Part shown: positions 17,393 through 25,409 of the stretch, piece after piece
Layout: every line of letters begins with the position of its first letter
How positions within the stretch are numbered: position 1 is the first letter of the stretch
Made by a program: the position numbers and the translations under genes
Notes under the pieces: model-generated
The model's input: the letters and a program-made list of their open reading frames with translations, nothing else
Databases searched by the model: none
What the model was told of the DNA's origin: nothing
Assembly: GCA_020724465.1 (NCBI GenBank)
Contig: DYGX01000002.1
Coordinates: forward strand, 62,001-126,000
DNA: 64,000 nucleotides
Origin: Thermoflexus sp.
GTDB taxonomy: Bacteria > Chloroflexota > Anaerolineae > Aggregatilineales > Aggregatilineaceae
Direction: 5' to 3'

Positions 17393-18526
17393 TCACGGCG
17401 GGTTTTCGCCTCGCGCAGCCGGCAGGCGAATCGTGAATGTGGCCCCCTCACCTTCGACGCTGGTGAACGTCAGGCGCCCGCCCATCGCCTCAATCTCGGT
17501 CTTCGCCAGGTACAGGCTCAGGCCGTAGCCGAACTCGGCGAGAATCTCCGGCTGGTTCGCCCGCTGGAAGGGCGCAAAGACGCGCCCGCGCTCGCTTTCG
17601 CGGATTCCGGCGCCGGCGTCGGCTATTTCGATGCGTACCATTCGCCCGCGGCTGGCCATCCCCGCCTGAATCCGGATCGGTGTGCCGGGCGGGCTGTACA
17701 TCAAGCTATTGCGCAGCATATCGCGCAGCGCCAGAGCGAGATGCTGGCGCGAGGCCAGAACCCTCGTGTCCGCCGGGATCGCGATCACGATGCGAGCGCG
17801 GTGGCTTGTCCCCGCCTCGTCTGTTTCGAGCAGTCCCTGCGTATCCAGGTCTTCCAGCAGGTCGTCCACGAAGTCCGCCAGCCCGATAGGGCGCTGCGCG
17901 GCAGCCACCATCTTTCCGAGCTGACCGGTGCGGATGACTTCCAGGCGGTGCAGCGCGCCCAGAAGAAGTTCCAGCCGGAACATGTGGATCGAGATAATGC
18001 GCGCGAAGCCGCCGATCCGCTGCGCCAGTTCCTCAACCGTCAGGTTCGGCTTGCGGTGCGCGAGAGTCTGCTCGATCAGCCGGGCGTGTCCGCGCGTGCT
18101 GGATACCGTCGTGGCCGCTTCATCGCGAAACGTGCCGAGCAGATCGGTGAGCGAGGACCAGTCGGGCTGCTCCAAAACCACCAGCGTGCAAGCCGTGCCG
18201 TCATCCAACGCGATGGCGCCCGCCCAGCCGGGCGTGTAGGCCCCGCCGATCCAGGTGTGGAAGCGCAGCGGCGCCGCCTGGCGAAGCGCCCGCCGGCGGA
18301 TTTCATCGGCAGGCGGGGTGTCGCCGCGCGACGTATCCAGCCAGGCCGCGACTGCCGGCCACCCCTCGGCGCGGAAGCGGACAAGCTGCGGACCCAGCAG
18401 CGCGCGCGCCGCGTCGTTGTCCAGAATCAGCCGGTCGTCCTCATCGAAGATCAGGACCGCGTGACCGAGGGCGTCGAGCACGGCGCGCAGGTCGAGCTTG
18501 CCGGAAGATCCGCCGGTATCTACCAT
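17393..18526 (-). CDS. Histidine-kinase-like ATPase with PAS domain
   Basis: 377 residues, soluble, no membrane segment. A PAS-like N-terminus (GHAVLIFDEDDRLILDNDAA, about residues 20-60) is followed by a helical region (about 130-220) in the place of the dimerisation/phosphoacceptor domain. A GHKL ATPase domain fills 235-372: N box LRDMLRNSLMYSP, G1 DAGAGIRE, G2 GYGLSLYLAKTEIEAMGG. In the helical region TVSSTRGHARLIEQ contains a His, but not in the usual H-E-x-x-x-P context, so the phosphoacceptor is doubtful. It lies 19 bases after lysS on the same strand and probably shares its message. No cognate regulator is next to it. Confidence 0.8.
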   Translation of the reverse strand: MVDTGGSSGKLDLRAVLDALGHAVLIFDEDDRLILDNDAARALLGPQLVRFRAEGWPAVAAWLDTSRGDTPPADEIRRRALRQAAPLRFHTWIGGAYTPGWAGAIALDDGTACTLVVLEQPDWSSLTDLLGTFRDEAATTVSSTRGHARLIEQTLAHRKPNLTVEELAQRIGGFARIISIHMFRLELLLGALHRLEVIRTGQLGKMVAAAQRPIGLADFVDDLLEDLDTQGLLETDEAGTSHRARIVIAIPADTRVLASRQHLALALRDMLRNSLMYSPPGTPIRIQAGMASRGRMVRIEIADAGAGIRESERGRVFAPFQRANQPEILAEFGYGLSLYLAKTEIEAMGGRLTFTSVEGEGATFTIRLPAARGENPP

Positions 18527-18545
18527 CTGTCGCCTGGCGTTTCCC

Positions 18546-20078
18546 CTAACGATCGTTGCGCTCGCGCAAGTGCGGGAAGAGCAGCACCTCGCGGATGGTG
18601 CTCTTGTCCGTCATCAGCATCACCAGCCGGTCGACACCGATCCCGCAGCCGCCGCACGGGGGCATCCCGTAGCGCATGGCGCGCAGGTAGTCCTCGTCCA
18701 CCGGTGTAGCTTCGTCTTCTTCAGCTCCATACAGGCGGCCCATTTCCACAAAGCGCGCCTCTTGATCGAGCGGGTCGTTCAGCTCGGTGAAGGCATTGCC
18801 CATTTCCATCCCGCCGATGAAGACCTCGAACCGCTCCACATGGGATGCATCGCCCGGCACGCTCTTGGCGAAGGGTGAGATGTCTCGTGGATAGTCGAGG
18901 ATGAAGGTCGGCTGGATCAGGGTTGGCTCGACGGTATCACCCAGCAGCGTGTCGACCAGTTTGCCCCACGTGTACTTGGGCGGAGCCGCCAGCCCGGCAC
19001 GCTGCATCGCCGCGGCGAGGGTCTGGGCATCCGGATGCTCGGTGTAGTCGATGCCGGTGCGCTCGCGGATGGCGTCGCGCAGGGTGATGCGTGTCCACGG
19101 CGGTGTCAGGTCGATGGTATTCCCTTCGTAGTGGATGATTGTGCTACCCGTCACCTGTTCTGCGACAAACGCAATCATTCGCTCGGTGAGGTCCATCATC
19201 CCGTAGTAATCGGTATAAGCCTGATAGTACTCAAGCTGGGTGAACTCGGGGTTGTGCTTAAAGCTGACGCCTTCGTTGCGAAAATCGCGCCCGATCTCGT
19301 ACACCGCGTCGTACATGCCCACCAGCAGCCGCTTGAGGTACAGCTCGAAGCTGATGCGCAGGTACAGATCCTGGTGTAGTTGGTTGTGATGCGTGATGAA
19401 CGGGCGCGCAGCCGCCCCGCCGTAGATCGGCTGCAGGATCGGTGTCTCGACTTCGAGAAAGCCTTCCGCATCCAGGAACTGGCGCAGGGCGTTGATGGTT
19501 CGGGCCCGCGCGCGAAAAACTGCGCGCGTGTCCGGGTTAACCGCCAGATCGGCGTAGCGCTGCCGGTAGCGTTCCTCGACATCGCTGAACGCCCCATAGC
19601 GCTCGACCGTCCCGTCTTCGCGCACGCGCTCCTTGATCACCGGCAGGGGGCTAAGCGCCTTGGCGAGCACGGTCAGTTCGTCGACCAGGACGCTGATCTC
19701 GCCGGCACGGGTGCGCATCATCGTGCCCGACGCCTGGACAAAATCGCCCAGGTCCAGGTCCTGCCGGATCATCTCGTACGTGCTTTCGCCGACCTTGTCG
19801 ATGCGCACGAATAGTTGCAGGCGTCCCGCGCCGTCTTCGATATGCGCAAAGTAGACTTTGCCCTTGAGGTTCTGGCGCACGATTCGCCCGGTGACCGTGA
19901 CGGAGATCGGCTCCGGCTCGCTGGTCGCCTGGCGTTCGGCGGCTTCGAAGGCGCGCGCGGCTTCAACGGTGGTGTGCGTGCGCACGACCCGGTTGGGGTA
20001 GGGATCGATCTGGCGTCTGCGCAGGCTGTTGAGCTTGTCCAGCCGCTCCTGCTCCAGGTTATTGGATGGCGTCCACAT
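18546..20078 (-). CDS. lysS: Lysyl-tRNA synthetase, class II
   Basis: 510 residues from ATG 20078, the usual length. AGGA lies seven bases upstream; the frame could run up to 20183, but the extra 35 residues are not family-like. It charges tRNA-Lys. The N-terminal anticodon-binding OB fold (about 55-150) is followed by class II motifs: motif 2 FRNEGVSFKHNPEFTQLEYY and motif 3 GGCGIGVDRLVMLMTD. It is downstream of greA by 128 bases. Confidence 0.95.
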   Translation of the reverse strand: MWTPSNNLEQERLDKLNSLRRRQIDPYPNRVVRTHTTVEAARAFEAAERQATSEPEPISVTVTGRIVRQNLKGKVYFAHIEDGAGRLQLFVRIDKVGESTYEMIRQDLDLGDFVQASGTMMRTRAGEISVLVDELTVLAKALSPLPVIKERVREDGTVERYGAFSDVEERYRQRYADLAVNPDTRAVFRARARTINALRQFLDAEGFLEVETPILQPIYGGAAARPFITHHNQLHQDLYLRISFELYLKRLLVGMYDAVYEIGRDFRNEGVSFKHNPEFTQLEYYQAYTDYYGMMDLTERMIAFVAEQVTGSTIIHYEGNTIDLTPPWTRITLRDAIRERTGIDYTEHPDAQTLAAAMQRAGLAAPPKYTWGKLVDTLLGDTVEPTLIQPTFILDYPRDISPFAKSVPGDASHVERFEVFIGGMEMGNAFTELNDPLDQEARFVEMGRLYGAEEDEATPVDEDYLRAMRYGMPPCGGCGIGVDRLVMLMTDKSTIREVLLFPHLRERNDR

Positions 20079-20206
20079 CGCGAAATCCTGCTCTCCTCGC
20101 TGGGTAGGGGCCGGCCCGCCTTGTGGCAGCGGGCGGCGTTCAAAACAATGCCCACGCGAGCGGGTGCTGGCATGGGCAATCACAGACCGCCTGATGGAGT
20201 CTGATT

Positions 20207-20680
20207 TTACTCGATCGCAATGATCTTGAATTCGATCTCGCCATCCGGCGCTTCGACCACGACGCGATCGCCCACTTTGTGATCCATCAGCGCGCGGCCG
20301 AGCGGGCTTTTGAACGAGATCTTTCCGGCACGCGGGTTTGCTTCGGCAGCGCCGACCAGATGGTAGACTTCCGTCTCATCCGTGCCCACTTCCTGGACAG
20401 TAACGATGCTGCCCAGTGTGACGGTGTCGTTTTTCGCGTCTTGCTCGATGATCTGGGCGTTGCTCAGGATCATCTCCAGACGCATGATCTCGCCTTCGAT
20501 GAACGCCTGCTCGTTCTTGGCGTCCTCGTACTCGGCGTTCTCGACCAGTTCGCCCCCTTCTTCGAGGGCCAGGCGCAGGCGTTCGGCAACTTCCTGCCTG
20601 CGCACATTTCGCAGGTAGTTCAGCCGTTCTTCGTATTCTCGTAACCCCTCAAGTGTCAGATAATGAATGTCGTCACTCAT
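20207..20680 (-). CDS. greA: Transcription elongation factor GreA
   Basis: 157 residues. GreA enters the secondary channel of RNA polymerase and helps cleave back-tracked RNA. The N-terminal coiled coil (1-75) carries the acidic tip ELVENAEYEDAKNEQAF, and the C-terminal FKBP-like domain ends with KISFKSPLGRALMDHKVGD. GGAGGAGCGGG immediately precedes the ATG. It is likely the first gene of greA-lysS-kinase. Its upstream region contains the separate promoter-RNA-terminator unit at 20871-21023. Confidence 0.95.
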   Translation of the reverse strand: MSDDIHYLTLEGLREYEERLNYLRNVRRQEVAERLRLALEEGGELVENAEYEDAKNEQAFIEGEIMRLEMILSNAQIIEQDAKNDTVTLGSIVTVQEVGTDETEVYHLVGAAEANPRAGKISFKSPLGRALMDHKVGDRVVVEAPDGEIEFKIIAIE

Positions 20681-20870
20681 CCCGCTCCTCCAGAAAGTCG
20701 GATGTGTTGAAACATCGCGTGCTGTGGCGGCAGCCCGTTCCCTGGCGCGGTTCCCCTCCCGCGCCCGCAGGACACGCGCCTTGACCCGCCTGTTTCGTAA
20801 GCGTTGTGTTGCTGCGTGCTATGTAAAGATTAATTAAGTCGTCATGCGCATTTACTTTATATCGAAGCAG

Positions 20871-20898
20871 GTATAAAAACACAGCCTAAGCTGTGCTT
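20871..20898 (-). terminator. Rho-independent terminator of the small RNA
   Basis: Minus strand CACAGC-TTAG-GCTGTG, extendable to an eight- or nine-base stem with one G-U pair, followed by TTTTTAT. It could also end feo transcripts. Confidence 0.8.
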
Positions 20899-20988
20899 AC
20901 GCCATCTACGAGTACACCCAGAGCATCTGAGGGTAAAAAACAAGAGACCGCCAGCGCGGCGATCTAAGTCCCGTTCCGTCCGTAAGTG
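20871..20988 (-). ncRNA. Predicted structured small RNA or attenuating leader, unknown class
   Basis: A minus-strand transcript of about 118 bases is framed by a strong promoter (20995-21023) and an intrinsic terminator (20871-20898). Inside, CTTACG near the 5' end can pair with CGTAAG just before the terminator, enclosing a hairpin CGCC-GCGCT-GGCG and a second one around CAGA-TGC-TCTG. The AAG of the closing stem is shared with the base of the terminator stem, so the two may compete. No open frame with a ribosome site is seen. It could be a free small RNA, or a leader that attenuates greA, whose ATG is 190 bases further on. I do not recognise a known RNA family. Confidence 0.55.
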
Positions 20989-20994
20989 CCACCA

Positions 20995-21023
20995 ATTATA
21001 GCACAACGTTTCCCGCTTGTAAA
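20995..21023 (-). promoter_or_regulatory. Promoter of the small RNA
   Basis: Minus strand TTTACA (21018-21023), a 17-base spacer, then a perfect TATAAT (20995-21000). It is one of the best promoters in the window and lies 28 bases after the feoC stop, pointing away from feoC and towards the terminator at 20871. Confidence 0.75.
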
Positions 21024-21051
21024 GTTCGGCAGAGCGCGATCGCTCGCGTGA

Positions 21052-21348
21052 TTACGAGTGACAGCAGCCACAGGGTGGGGGTGGCTCCGGTGCGCGCTCG
21101 CCGGGCGCTGCCAGTTCATAGCGGCGCGGCATCTTCACGATCAGCGGGCAGGCGCGTCCTTGATGGCACGCGGCGCAGGCGCTGCCGGCGGTGCCCGCCT
21201 CGCGCAGGCGCCCTTTGCGCACCCAGTACTCGATCATCCCTTCAAGCAGCGGGGGCGAGACGTCCAGTGTAGCCGCGAGCTGCCCCAGCGAGAGCGGCGC
21301 TTCGGCAACCTGGAATGCTTCCAGCACGGCACGTAGAGTCGTTGTCAC
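21052..21348 (-). CDS. feoC: FeoC-like winged-helix protein, Cys-rich tail
   Basis: 98 residues from GTG 21348, eight bases after the feoB stop and preceded by GAGGGA. The first 55 residues form a small winged helix (LSLGQLAATLDVSPPLLEGMI and EYWVRKGRLRE), the FeoC type that modulates the FeoB iron transporter. Four cysteines follow in SACAACHQGRACPL, which resembles the Fe-S or metal site of many FeoC proteins. The C-terminus ends in CGCCHS. The longer frame to 21492 overlaps feoB and is unlikely. Confidence 0.8.
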   Translation of the reverse strand: MTTTLRAVLEAFQVAEAPLSLGQLAATLDVSPPLLEGMIEYWVRKGRLREAGTAGSACAACHQGRACPLIVKMPRRYELAAPGERAPEPPPPCGCCHS

Positions 21349-21356
21349 GTTTCCCT

Positions 21357-23585
21357 CTAGAATCCCAGCAGGCGCCCGCCCTGATAGACTAGAACCGCTG
21401 CCAGCCACGCTACGGCCAGCGTGTAAGCGGCCTGTGTCAGCATCCAACGCGTGCCGTATTCGTGCCGCATGGCCGACACTGCCGCGACGCACGGCACATA
21501 GAGCAGCACAAACACATTGAAGGCCACCGCCGCCAGCGGCGTGAAAGCGGCGCGCAGCGCACTCTGAAGCTGCGGCGCGCCGGCTTCGTCCGCCGCGCCG
21601 GCAGGCACCAGCGCCAGTTCGGGCAGCGCGACGCCGGGCAGCAAGTTGATGGTGCGCGGCACGACGTTGGCGATCTCCTGAACAGTGAGGACCAGCGCCT
21701 TGCCCAGGCCGATCGCAATCGCGCGGAGATCACTCCCCAGATCGCTGTCGGGGGCGCTTTCTGCGCCGCTGCCCACGTAAAGCTGGTTCATGGTTGTGAT
21801 CACGACCTCTTTCGCTGTGAAGCCCGTGATCAGAGCGCCGGTGGCCTGCCACGAACCAAACCCCGCCGGCGCGAGGGCCGGTGCCAGCGCAGCGCTCACG
21901 CTGCCAAACAGACTGTCGTGCGGTGGAACCTCTCCAAACCGCCCGCCGCGCCCCACAGGCAGCGCCAGCAGGAGCCAGATCACCAGCGACGCGGCCAGGA
22001 TCAGCGTTGCGGCGCGGCGCAGAAAGTCGCGCGTCTGGGTCCAGATCTGAAGCCACACGGTGTGCCGGTTGGGCAGCCGGTATGGGGGCAGTTCCATCAC
22101 AAACGGCGGAACGGGCTTGTTGCGGTAGATGACTCGCGTCAGCAGCAGGCTCGTCAGCACGGCCACGCCGATCCCGGACAGATACATGGCGAACACCAGC
22201 GTGCCCGACGACGCGCCGAAGAACGCCGTCCCAAAGAGCACGTAGATCGGCAGGCGCGCGCCGCAGCTCATGAAAGTGGTGAGAAACGCCGTGATCTTGC
22301 GGTCTTCGGAGTGCTCCAGCGTGCGCGTGGCATAGACGGCCGGGACGGTGCAGCCAAACCCGACCAGCAGCGGCAGAAAGCTCTTGCCGTGCAGCCCCAG
22401 CCTCTGCATAAAGCGATCCATGACGAACGCCGCGCGCGCCATATAGCCGCTGTCTTCCAGCACGCTGATGACCAGAAACAGCGCCATCAGCACGGGGATG
22501 AAGACCAGCACGCCCCCCACGCCCGCGATGGCGCCGTCGATTACCATGCTGGCGAGCCAGCTCTCGCCCAGTCCCGCTGCGTTGAACGCGATCTGCGTCC
22601 AGTTGACCACCGGCCCGTTGATGACCCCGTCGATCCAGTCCACCAGGGGCGCGCTGGCGTTGGCGGTGATCTGAAAGACGATCCACATGAGGAACAGAAA
22701 GACCGGCACGCCCCACACCGGGTGCGTCAGCACGCTGTCCACGCGGTCGGAGCGGGTGGTGGGCTCGGCGCAGCCTCGCGTGACGGCCTGGGCGGCGATC
22801 TGGCCGATGACCTGGTAGCGAAGGTCGGCGATCAGCGTGTCTGGCTCCTCGCCCGTCGCCGCGCTGATCCGCTCGACGGCCTCAGCCATCGCCGCGGTAA
22901 TGATCGGAAAGGACGCCACTCTGTCCAGCAGGTCGTCATCTTGCTCCAGCAGCTTGAGCGCCAGCCAGCCCGCGTCATAGCGCGCCGCCAGGACCGGTTC
23001 CCGTTCAATCAAGGACTGGAGCCGGCTTTTCTCTGCCGCCACGCTCTCTGGCAGGGGGAGCACCCACCGGGGTCGGACGCGTTCGCTCTGGTGGATGTAG
23101 CGCGCGATTGCCTGCTTGAGATCGTCAAGCCCCACCTGGCGGCTGCCGATGAGCCGCACCACGGGAACACCACCCAGCGCCGCCGACAGCCGGTCGGCGT
23201 CGATGGAAATGGCGCGGCTTTCAGCGACGTCGATCATATTCAGCGCCAGGATGACGGGCGCGCCCATTTCAAGAAGTTGAAGCACCAGGTACAGGTTGCG
23301 CTCGAGGTTGCTGGCATCGACGATAGCAACCACCACATCCGGGCACTCGTCCAGAATGTAATCGCGGGTGATGATTTCTTCTGCGGAGAAGGCGCTCAGG
23401 CTGTAGGTGCCGGGCAGGTCCACCAACTCCAGATCATATCCGTTGAGCGGCAGCCTGCCGGTCTGTTTGGCGACCGTCTTACCCGGCCAGTTGCCGGTGT
23501 GCTGGCGCGCGCCCGTCAGCGCGTTGAAGATAGTGCTCTTGCCAGCGTTGGGATTGCCCGCCAGGGCGATTCGAACGGTGGGCAT
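21357..23585 (-). CDS. feoB: Ferrous iron transporter FeoB
   Basis: About 742 residues. The N-terminal G domain has G1 GNPNAGKST, the G2 region QHTGNWPGKTV, G3 DLPGTYSL and G4 NMID. A helical insulation domain follows, then a polytopic membrane part from about residue 285 with the family's gate segments (GFGCTVPAVYATRTLE and SCGARLPIYVLFG). It imports Fe2+ across the inner membrane. ATG 23585 is chosen; a TTG four codons earlier would overlap the feoA stop. It is the middle gene of feoA-feoB-feoC. Confidence 0.95.
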   Translation of the reverse strand: MPTVRIALAGNPNAGKSTIFNALTGARQHTGNWPGKTVAKQTGRLPLNGYDLELVDLPGTYSLSAFSAEEIITRDYILDECPDVVVAIVDASNLERNLYLVLQLLEMGAPVILALNMIDVAESRAISIDADRLSAALGGVPVVRLIGSRQVGLDDLKQAIARYIHQSERVRPRWVLPLPESVAAEKSRLQSLIEREPVLAARYDAGWLALKLLEQDDDLLDRVASFPIITAAMAEAVERISAATGEEPDTLIADLRYQVIGQIAAQAVTRGCAEPTTRSDRVDSVLTHPVWGVPVFLFLMWIVFQITANASAPLVDWIDGVINGPVVNWTQIAFNAAGLGESWLASMVIDGAIAGVGGVLVFIPVLMALFLVISVLEDSGYMARAAFVMDRFMQRLGLHGKSFLPLLVGFGCTVPAVYATRTLEHSEDRKITAFLTTFMSCGARLPIYVLFGTAFFGASSGTLVFAMYLSGIGVAVLTSLLLTRVIYRNKPVPPFVMELPPYRLPNRHTVWLQIWTQTRDFLRRAATLILAASLVIWLLLALPVGRGGRFGEVPPHDSLFGSVSAALAPALAPAGFGSWQATGALITGFTAKEVVITTMNQLYVGSGAESAPDSDLGSDLRAIAIGLGKALVLTVQEIANVVPRTINLLPGVALPELALVPAGAADEAGAPQLQSALRAAFTPLAAVAFNVFVLLYVPCVAAVSAMRHEYGTRWMLTQAAYTLAVAWLAAVLVYQGGRLLGF

Positions 23586-23593
23586 GGCGAAGA

Positions 23594-23875
23594 TCAAGCG
23601 GTGTACGGATCCGCGCCGTTGTCATGCGGCGCGACAATCAATTTGTGCGCGATCCCCCGCCCGACAGCCATCCGCGCGTCGTGCCGGACGGCGATGATCA
23701 TCGGCCCGTGACCGTGAGCCTGGATCACACGCAGTGTGGCGCCCACCGTCAGGCCCAGATCGGCCAGCCGCTTGCGCAGGCGGTGGCCGCCGCGAATCTC
23801 AACCAGCCGCACCTGTTGCTGAGGTGCAGCCATGCTCAGAGGAAGCGTAGGGCGAGGTTCGGCGGCGATGGTCAC
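23594..23875 (-). CDS. feoA: FeoA-like SH3-fold protein
   Basis: About 93 residues from GTG 23875, picked because AAAGGAG lies upstream; ATG at 23833 is an alternative giving about 79 residues, nearer the family size. The core QQQVRLVEIRGGHRLRKRLADLGLTVG, followed by RVIQAHGHGPMIIAVRHDARMAVGRGIAHKLIV, is the FeoA SH3 barrel. It is cytosolic and supports FeoB. It is the first gene of the operon, behind the operator at 23911-23954. Confidence 0.88.
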   Translation of the reverse strand: MTIAAEPRPTLPLSMAAPQQQVRLVEIRGGHRLRKRLADLGLTVGATLRVIQAHGHGPMIIAVRHDARMAVGRGIAHKLIVAPHDNGADPYTA

Positions 23876-23910
23876 GGGGGAGATTTCTCCTTTGTGGTGT
23901 CGGACCAGTT

Positions 23911-23954
23911 CGCAATTGCAGACGAGTCGCAATTGCGAATCGTTCTCAATTATG
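23911..23954 (-). promoter_or_regulatory. Fur-like operator with three CAATT boxes before feoA
   Basis: Plus-strand CAATTG at 23913 and 23930 and CAATTA at 23948 are spaced 17 and 18 bases. The two outer pairs form imperfect 21-base palindromes. Read on the minus strand, AATTGAGAACGATTCGCAATT has nine-base arms with one mismatch, and resembles the AATTGAGAA-type half sites of Fur boxes. It lies 36-80 bases upstream of the feoA start. Iron-dependent repression is inferred from this and from the operon's function. Confidence 0.55.
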
Positions 23955-24028
23955 AAGTGTACGAGAAGTGGGTGTAGTGTGCAACTGCACGCTCTGGACG
24001 GTTGATTGTCATATTGCGAGCGAAGCAG

Positions 24029-25270
24029 TCAGGGTGTTGTCACGGGAACGGCGGACACGTCGCCTTCAACGGTGGTCAGCCCGGCGAAGATCCAGCCATT
24101 GACCCCGTTGACCGTCACGGCCCACCATGTGCTGTCCGCGTTCCGCCCCACGATCGAGGCGCGCTCCCCGGCTGCCATGACCCGGATCGTCGGATACTCT
24201 GTGCCGGGACCCTGGCGGACATTTAGCGCCGTGTCGGCCCGTGCGATTGGACCTTGCAGGTCCGGGGCACCGCTGCCGCGCGCAGGGGTGTTGGTTGGGA
24301 GGGCGGTTGGCGGCCCGGCGGTTGGCGTGGCTTCCGTGGGAGCGGTGGGCAGGACGGGTGGCATCTGCACACCGGCAGCCCGGATTCCCTCGATGCGCAC
24401 ATCCCGCAGCCCTAACGACGCGCCGTCAGCCCGGAAGGCTTCAACGGTGATCCGGTACCCCTGCTCGTCGGGCACAGTCCATGCCACACTGCCGATCAGG
24501 AGCGGATCACCCGCCGGGTCCGCCGCTCGCACCTCGCCTACCGGGATCGAGTTCACCTCAAAGACGAGCCGGTCCACGCCGAGCCAGTCGAACGCAGCAG
24601 CATGAAGCACGATCCGCGCGCCGGCAGCGTAGCGGCTGTTGTTCACCGGGGCGACCACAACCAGGCGCGGGGCGGGGACGGGCGACACGATGCGCACGAC
24701 TTCGACCGCTGCCGACGCCTGCCCTTCGGGGCGCAGCCGGATCTCGCCGGCAGGCAGGGGCGCCGGATCCTGGGCGGCGAGCGCGATCCGGCCATCCACA
24801 TAGACCCGGTGCGCGCCCTGGCTGTGAACGATCTCGACGGTCACCGGCCGGCTGGCCGCAGTCGCCAGCGGCGCTGGATCGCCTAGGGGCGCTTCAGTGC
24901 CGCCATCATCGCGCCGCACCAGACTGACTGCACCGGCGTCAAGTCGCAGCCCATAGGCACCTGCCGGTCCGGCGCCATATTCAATCAGCAGCGGCCCGCT
25001 GCCCTGACGCTCGGCCACCACCGTCAGAACCAGGCTCGCCGGATGGATCGCGTAGCTTGCGCTGGCGCCGGGTGGGAGCCGCAGCACGCCGCCTGCCGCG
25101 CTGGCGCCATCGGCAAGGCGCCAACCGGTGAGCAGCGGGCCGTCAAACGTCTCGAGGACATCGATGCTGGTGGGGGATGAACCGGAAAGATCGAGCGAGC
25201 AGGCCAGCGCCGCCGCTGCCAGGTGCAGCAGCACCAGCCCCAATCGCGCCCGCCAACCGACGTGCTGCAT
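24029..25270 (-). CDS. Predicted exported (lipo)protein with SH3b domain
   Basis: 413 residues. The N-terminus has a hydrophobic signal segment ending in AAALAC at about residue 24, a possible though non-ideal lipobox. The central part (about 40-320) is beta-rich, with concanavalin-like and Ig-like stretches. A Thr/Pro linker follows, then an SH3b domain at about 345-405 (LNVRQGPGTEYPTIRVM ... WWAVTVNGVNGWIFAGL). It is probably attached outside the membrane. The feo operator lies downstream of its stop, and the next gene upstream on the strand is hypE, 139 bases away. Confidence 0.75.
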   Translation of the reverse strand: MQHVGWRARLGLVLLHLAAAALACSLDLSGSSPTSIDVLETFDGPLLTGWRLADGASAAGGVLRLPPGASASYAIHPASLVLTVVAERQGSGPLLIEYGAGPAGAYGLRLDAGAVSLVRRDDGGTEAPLGDPAPLATAASRPVTVEIVHSQGAHRVYVDGRIALAAQDPAPLPAGEIRLRPEGQASAAVEVVRIVSPVPAPRLVVVAPVNNSRYAAGARIVLHAAAFDWLGVDRLVFEVNSIPVGEVRAADPAGDPLLIGSVAWTVPDEQGYRITVEAFRADGASLGLRDVRIEGIRAAGVQMPPVLPTAPTEATPTAGPPTALPTNTPARGSGAPDLQGPIARADTALNVRQGPGTEYPTIRVMAAGERASIVGRNADSTWWAVTVNGVNGWIFAGLTTVEGDVSAVPVTTP

Positions 25271-25409
25271 CTCGCTCTCCTGTGCGCCCGCCCGAACTCC
25301 ACGCGAGGTGTCGGGCGCCGTGCAGCGTCAGCTTAGCCAAAAACGAACCCCGGCGCAATTGTTCATGCGGTTGGGCGGCCTGCAGAACGCCCGGTAGGTG
25401 GCCGGAAGC

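Noticed and set aside
20673-20882. 69-residue minus-strand frame upstream of greA
   Set aside because: It overlaps the greA start and the terminator region, with no ribosome site; it is better read as a non-coding leader.
20920-20965. A second terminator for feoC
   Set aside because: A CGCC/GGCG hairpin is present, but the T run is about nine bases away, so it is better read as part of the structured RNA.
21462-23711. 749-residue open frame opposite feoB
   Set aside because: It lies fully antisense to a convincing feoB, has low-complexity His/Arg/Gln composition, and follows from GC-rich codon bias.
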